From NCBI GenBank assembly GCA_029213305.1, contig JARGPA010000006.1, forward strand, positions 1 through 64,000: a stretch of DNA of 64,000 nucleotides, given 5' to 3'. The translations under genes were made by a program, and so were the position numbers. Below, one piece after another: positions 61,235-64,000 of this stretch. The notes under the pieces are model-generated. The model searched no databases, had not been told where the DNA came from, and saw only the letters and a list, made by a program, of their open reading frames with translations. Each line of letters begins with the position of its first letter. The first letter of the stretch is position 1. The DNA comes from Phycisphaerales bacterium (lineage in GTDB: Bacteria; Planctomycetota; Phycisphaerae; Phycisphaerales; UBA1924).

Positions 61235-63025
61235 ATGCGCACGCACACTTGCAGTCAACTCAACGAATCGAGCATCGGACAAACAGTCACACTCTGCGGC
61301 TGGGTCAACGCCTATAGAGGCCACGGCGGCGGGTTGATCTTCGTCGATATGCGAGATCGAGCAGGGATCACTCAAGTGGTGTTTGATTCAGATGATGGAA
61401 ATGAAGCGGTAATGGAGGCAGGGGATCGTTTGAGAAACGAGGACTGCATTCAAATCACCGGCGTCGTACGCGCTCGTGGTAAAGCAAATCCTAAGATTGC
61501 AACTGGAGCGATCGAAGTCCTCGTGACTGAACTCGAAGTTCTCTCGAAGACAAAGAAGCTCCCATTCATTCCGAGTAACGAAAAGGATTTGCCAAACGAG
61601 GAGGTACGTCTACGGTATCGTTACATCGACATGCGTCGGCCTGTGATGCAGAATATCTTGCGTACTCGACATCGTGTCACCAAGCTCACTCGCGATTACT
61701 TCGACGAACATGAGTTTATTGAAGTTGAAACTCCTGTGCTTTGTCGATCAACTCCTGAAGGTGCTCGTGACTTTTTAGTTCCTTCACGAAATCAAGAGGG
61801 TATGTGGTATGCATTGCCGCAATCGCCTCAGTTGTTCAAGCAAATCTTGATGGTCGGCGGATGTGATCGTTATCTGCAAATCGTAAAATGTTTCCGCGAC
61901 GAAGATCCTCGCGCTGATCGTCAAGCAGAGTTTACTCAGATTGACCTTGAGATGAGCTTTGTAGATCGCGATCAGGTTCTTGAACTCATCGAGGGATTTG
62001 CAAAGCATCTTTGGAAAGAGATGCTCGAAGTTGAACTCCCTGATTTTCCACGAATGACTTATCAAGATGCGATGGATACATACGGAATCGATCGCCCAGA
62101 TACTCGATTTGATCTCAAGCTCGTCGATATCTCAGATCTAGCAGCGAAGGCTGACTTTGCGGTCTTTACAGATGCACTCGCAAAAAACAAGGGTGTAGTG
62201 AAAGCAATCCGAGTCCCAGGTGCTGCAACAAAGTTTTCGCGAAAAGTAACAGACAAGTTTAATCCATTCGTAGAGCAGTTCGGCGCAGGCGGAGCACCAA
62301 CAGCAAAGTTCGTCGATGGTGAGTTCTCAACTGGAATTTCGAAGTTCCTCGGAGACATCAAAGATGAATTGATAGAACGGCTCGGCCTCGAAGATGGAGA
62401 TGCGGTTGTCTTTGGTGCAGATTCATACAATATCTGTACCAAAGCACTCGGCGAGTTACGACTCAAAATTGCTCGAGAGCACGACTACATCCCCGAAGGG
62501 AAATGGAACTTCCTCTGGGTCTATGACTTCCCAATGTTTGAGTATGATGAAGAGTCCGAACGCTACCACTCTCTACATCATCCATTCACAGCACCAACTA
62601 AGGCAGAGCTTGAACGATTCATGGCCTGCGACGCGAAGGATGTCGACACAGTTGAATCAATAGTTTCTGATGGGTACGACATGATCTGTAATGGATCAGA
62701 AATCTGTGGTGGATCAATCCGTATCCATCAACAAGAAGTCCAATCGAAAGTGTTTGAACTCCTTGGAATGTCACATGAAGAGGCAAAGCTCAAGTTTAGC
62801 TTCCTTCTCGATGCACTCACGTATGGAGCTCCGCCGCACGGCGGTGTTGCATTCGGACTCGATCGCTTGGTGATGCACCTTATTGGAACTGAAAATATCC
62901 GTGATGTAATCGCGTTCCCGAAATCACTAACAGGCGTAGATTTAATGAGTGAAGCTCCAAACATGGTTGACGATGAACAACTTGAAGAGCTTCATGTTCG
63001 TTCTACTGCAAAGGTACACTCTTAA
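61235..63025 (+). CDS. aspS: Aspartyl-tRNA synthetase
   Basis: 596 residues, bacterial-type class IIb synthetase. N-terminal OB fold (VTLCGWVNAYRGHGGGLIFVDMRDRAGITQVVF), motif 1 region (LTRDYFDEHEFIEVETPVL), motif 2 (FRDEDPRADRQAEFTQIDLEMSF), a GAD-type insertion domain in the middle (about 290-430) and motif 3 (GVAFGLDRLVMHL). It charges tRNA-Asp, and in organisms without AsnRS also tRNA-Asn, which cannot be decided here. AAGGA lies upstream of the ATG. It is followed after 12 nt by thiG, an unusual partner. Confidence 0.95.
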   Translation: MRTHTCSQLNESSIGQTVTLCGWVNAYRGHGGGLIFVDMRDRAGITQVVFDSDDGNEAVMEAGDRLRNEDCIQITGVVRARGKANPKIATGAIEVLVTELEVLSKTKKLPFIPSNEKDLPNEEVRLRYRYIDMRRPVMQNILRTRHRVTKLTRDYFDEHEFIEVETPVLCRSTPEGARDFLVPSRNQEGMWYALPQSPQLFKQILMVGGCDRYLQIVKCFRDEDPRADRQAEFTQIDLEMSFVDRDQVLELIEGFAKHLWKEMLEVELPDFPRMTYQDAMDTYGIDRPDTRFDLKLVDISDLAAKADFAVFTDALAKNKGVVKAIRVPGAATKFSRKVTDKFNPFVEQFGAGGAPTAKFVDGEFSTGISKFLGDIKDELIERLGLEDGDAVVFGADSYNICTKALGELRLKIAREHDYIPEGKWNFLWVYDFPMFEYDEESERYHSLHHPFTAPTKAELERFMACDAKDVDTVESIVSDGYDMICNGSEICGGSIRIHQQEVQSKVFELLGMSHEEAKLKFSFLLDALTYGAPPHGGVAFGLDRLVMHLIGTENIRDVIAFPKSLTGVDLMSEAPNMVDDEQLEELHVRSTAKVHS

Positions 63026-63037
63026 GGAGATCACCTG

Positions 63038-63883
63038 ATGAGTACACTTCAGACTGAACCTGGGATATCACCACTCGAAATCGCAGGCCAGCGTTTTAAT
63101 TCGCGATTGCTTGTGGGTACTGGAAAGTATCAATCGATGGAGATTATGAAAGAGGCACTCGATGCTTCTGAATCTGAAATCATCACTGTCGCTGTCCGCC
63201 GTGAGCGTCTATTCAACGAAGAAGGAAAAAGCCTTCTTGAGTATCTCGACCTAAGTCGGTACACAATACTCCCGAATACGGCCGGTTGTTTTTCCGCAGA
63301 TGACGCGGTTCGTGTATCCCGACTTGGTCGCGAACTTCTTGATCAACTCGATAACCCTGGAGCAAGTTGGGTCAAGCTCGAAGTGCTAGGAGATAAAAAA
63401 ACTTTACTTCCAGATCCTGTGGGAACCTTGGAAGCCGTTGAAACACTTGTTAAAGACGGGTTCAATGTTTTGTGTTACACATCCGATGATCCAATCAGTG
63501 CCAAACGAATTAAAGATGCAGGAGCAGCAGCAGTAATGCCTGCAGGTTCACCAATCGGATCTGGACAAGGTATCCTCAACATTAATAATATCGTGTTGTG
63601 TCTTGAGTTGCTCAAGGAGAATGATCATGATTATCCAGTGATTGTTGATGCAGGAGTCGGGAGCGCTTCGGATGTCGCACTCGCGATGGAACTGGGTGCA
63701 GATGGCGTGTTGCTTAACACCGCAATAGCACATGCGAGTGATCCTGTAATGATGGCGCATGCGATGAGAAAAGGTTGCGAAGCAGGCCGGCAGAGTTATC
63801 TTGCTGGACGAATTCCAAAGAAGCTATACGCAACTGCGAGTTCACCAATGGAAGGTGCGATTTCGTACATCCCCGGCGAATAA
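63038..63883 (+). CDS. thiG: Thiazole synthase
   Basis: 281 residues, TIM-barrel enzyme that makes the thiazole phosphate of thiamine from DXP, dehydroglycine and ThiS thiocarboxylate. Family blocks: [45 protein letters not shown] with the Schiff-base lysine (K113), [14 protein letters not shown] and [21 protein letters not shown]. Starts 12 nt after aspS with AAGGAG between them, so the two are cotranscribed. No thiamine riboswitch is seen nearby, and thiS, thiF and thiH are not in the window. The 117 bases after the stop hold nothing I can support. Confidence 0.95.
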   Translation: MSTLQTEPGISPLEIAGQRFNSRLLVGTGKYQSMEIMKEALDASESEIITVAVRRERLFNEEGKSLLEYLDLSRYTILPNTAGCFSADDAVRVSRLGRELLDQLDNPGASWVKLEVLGDKKTLLPDPVGTLEAVETLVKDGFNVLCYTSDDPISAKRIKDAGAAAVMPAGSPIGSGQGILNINNIVLCLELLKENDHDYPVIVDAGVGSASDVALAMELGADGVLLNTAIAHASDPVMMAHAMRKGCEAGRQSYLAGRIPKKLYATASSPMEGAISYIPGE

Positions 63884-64000
63884 CCGTAGTAGAATTTTAT
63901 TGACTGTTGAGAATTATCGTCGATCCCGATACATTGGGACCAAGTTCTAATATGCATTTAGAGATTTCAGATGCAATTGTTTCTGTTGTGAGTGTATGTG

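Noticed and set aside
63026-63040. Thiamine riboswitch before thiG
   Set aside because: Only 12 bases separate aspS from thiG, and no THI-box-like sequence is seen upstream of aspS.

Overview
The window looks like chromosomal DNA of a Planctomycetota bacterium, most likely of the class Phycisphaerae and probably marine. No genus can be named. The evidence is: exported proteins ending in a paired NFFDVSAF...GCP module (the GC-type dockerin typical of this class); an ECF sigma factor overlapping a Ser/Thr kinase with TPR repeats; a C-terminal CxxC...CPECG zinc ribbon common in planctomycetes; and a full MoxR-Bat operon. Base composition by eye is mid-range (about 45% GC). The first gene is visibly more GC-rich, and about 14.9-18.9 kb is AT-rich.

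Region 1 (0-3.8 kb) holds an RND pump missing its extreme N-terminus, overlapped by a small K+-channel-like protein. Region 2 (3.8-12.3 kb) is the most unusual part. Four same-direction copies of a 150-240 bp repeat each contain the 3' part of a tRNA-Ala(GGC), from the anticodon stem to the acceptor end, and at least two keep a terminator behind it. The copies bound three small gene cassettes: an exported FTYQG-type protein; a calcineurin-like phosphodiesterase with an EamA permease; and an IS3 remnant, a glutaredoxin-thioredoxin reductase fusion, a diheme cytochrome P460 and its divergent regulator. This resembles serial integration at one tRNA gene, but no integrase lies in the window.

Region 3 (12.5-24.6 kb) has a 5-oxoprolinase set (pxpB and a pxpC-pxpA fusion), a structured gene-free stretch that may encode an RNA, an AT-rich three-gene operon whose first two proteins share an unrecognised W-P-x-x-H...S repeat, and an export operon (Cys-rich protein, HlyD-like adaptor, ABC ATPase, two FtsX/MacB-like permeases, lipoprotein). 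Region 4 (24.9-37.8 kb) is rich in exported proteins: an arylsulfotransferase-like dockerin protein, a three-gene secreted operon facing an ECF sigma/kinase pair, a beta-helix dockerin protein, and a decayed paralogue of the first cassette's gene.

Region 5 (38-64 kb) is mostly core metabolism: an MBL-rhodanese sulfur enzyme, the MoxR-DUF58-Bat operon (48.2 to 39.5 kb), DUF3467, tRNA-Leu(CAA), trigger factor behind a strongly structured leader, a PH-domain protein pair, the 2-methylcitrate genes prpC, prpB and prpD with a thiolase, an acyltransferase, a globin-like protein, aspS and thiG. The best candidates for something undescribed are the tRNA-Ala repeat/cassette array and the WPxxH-repeat operon.
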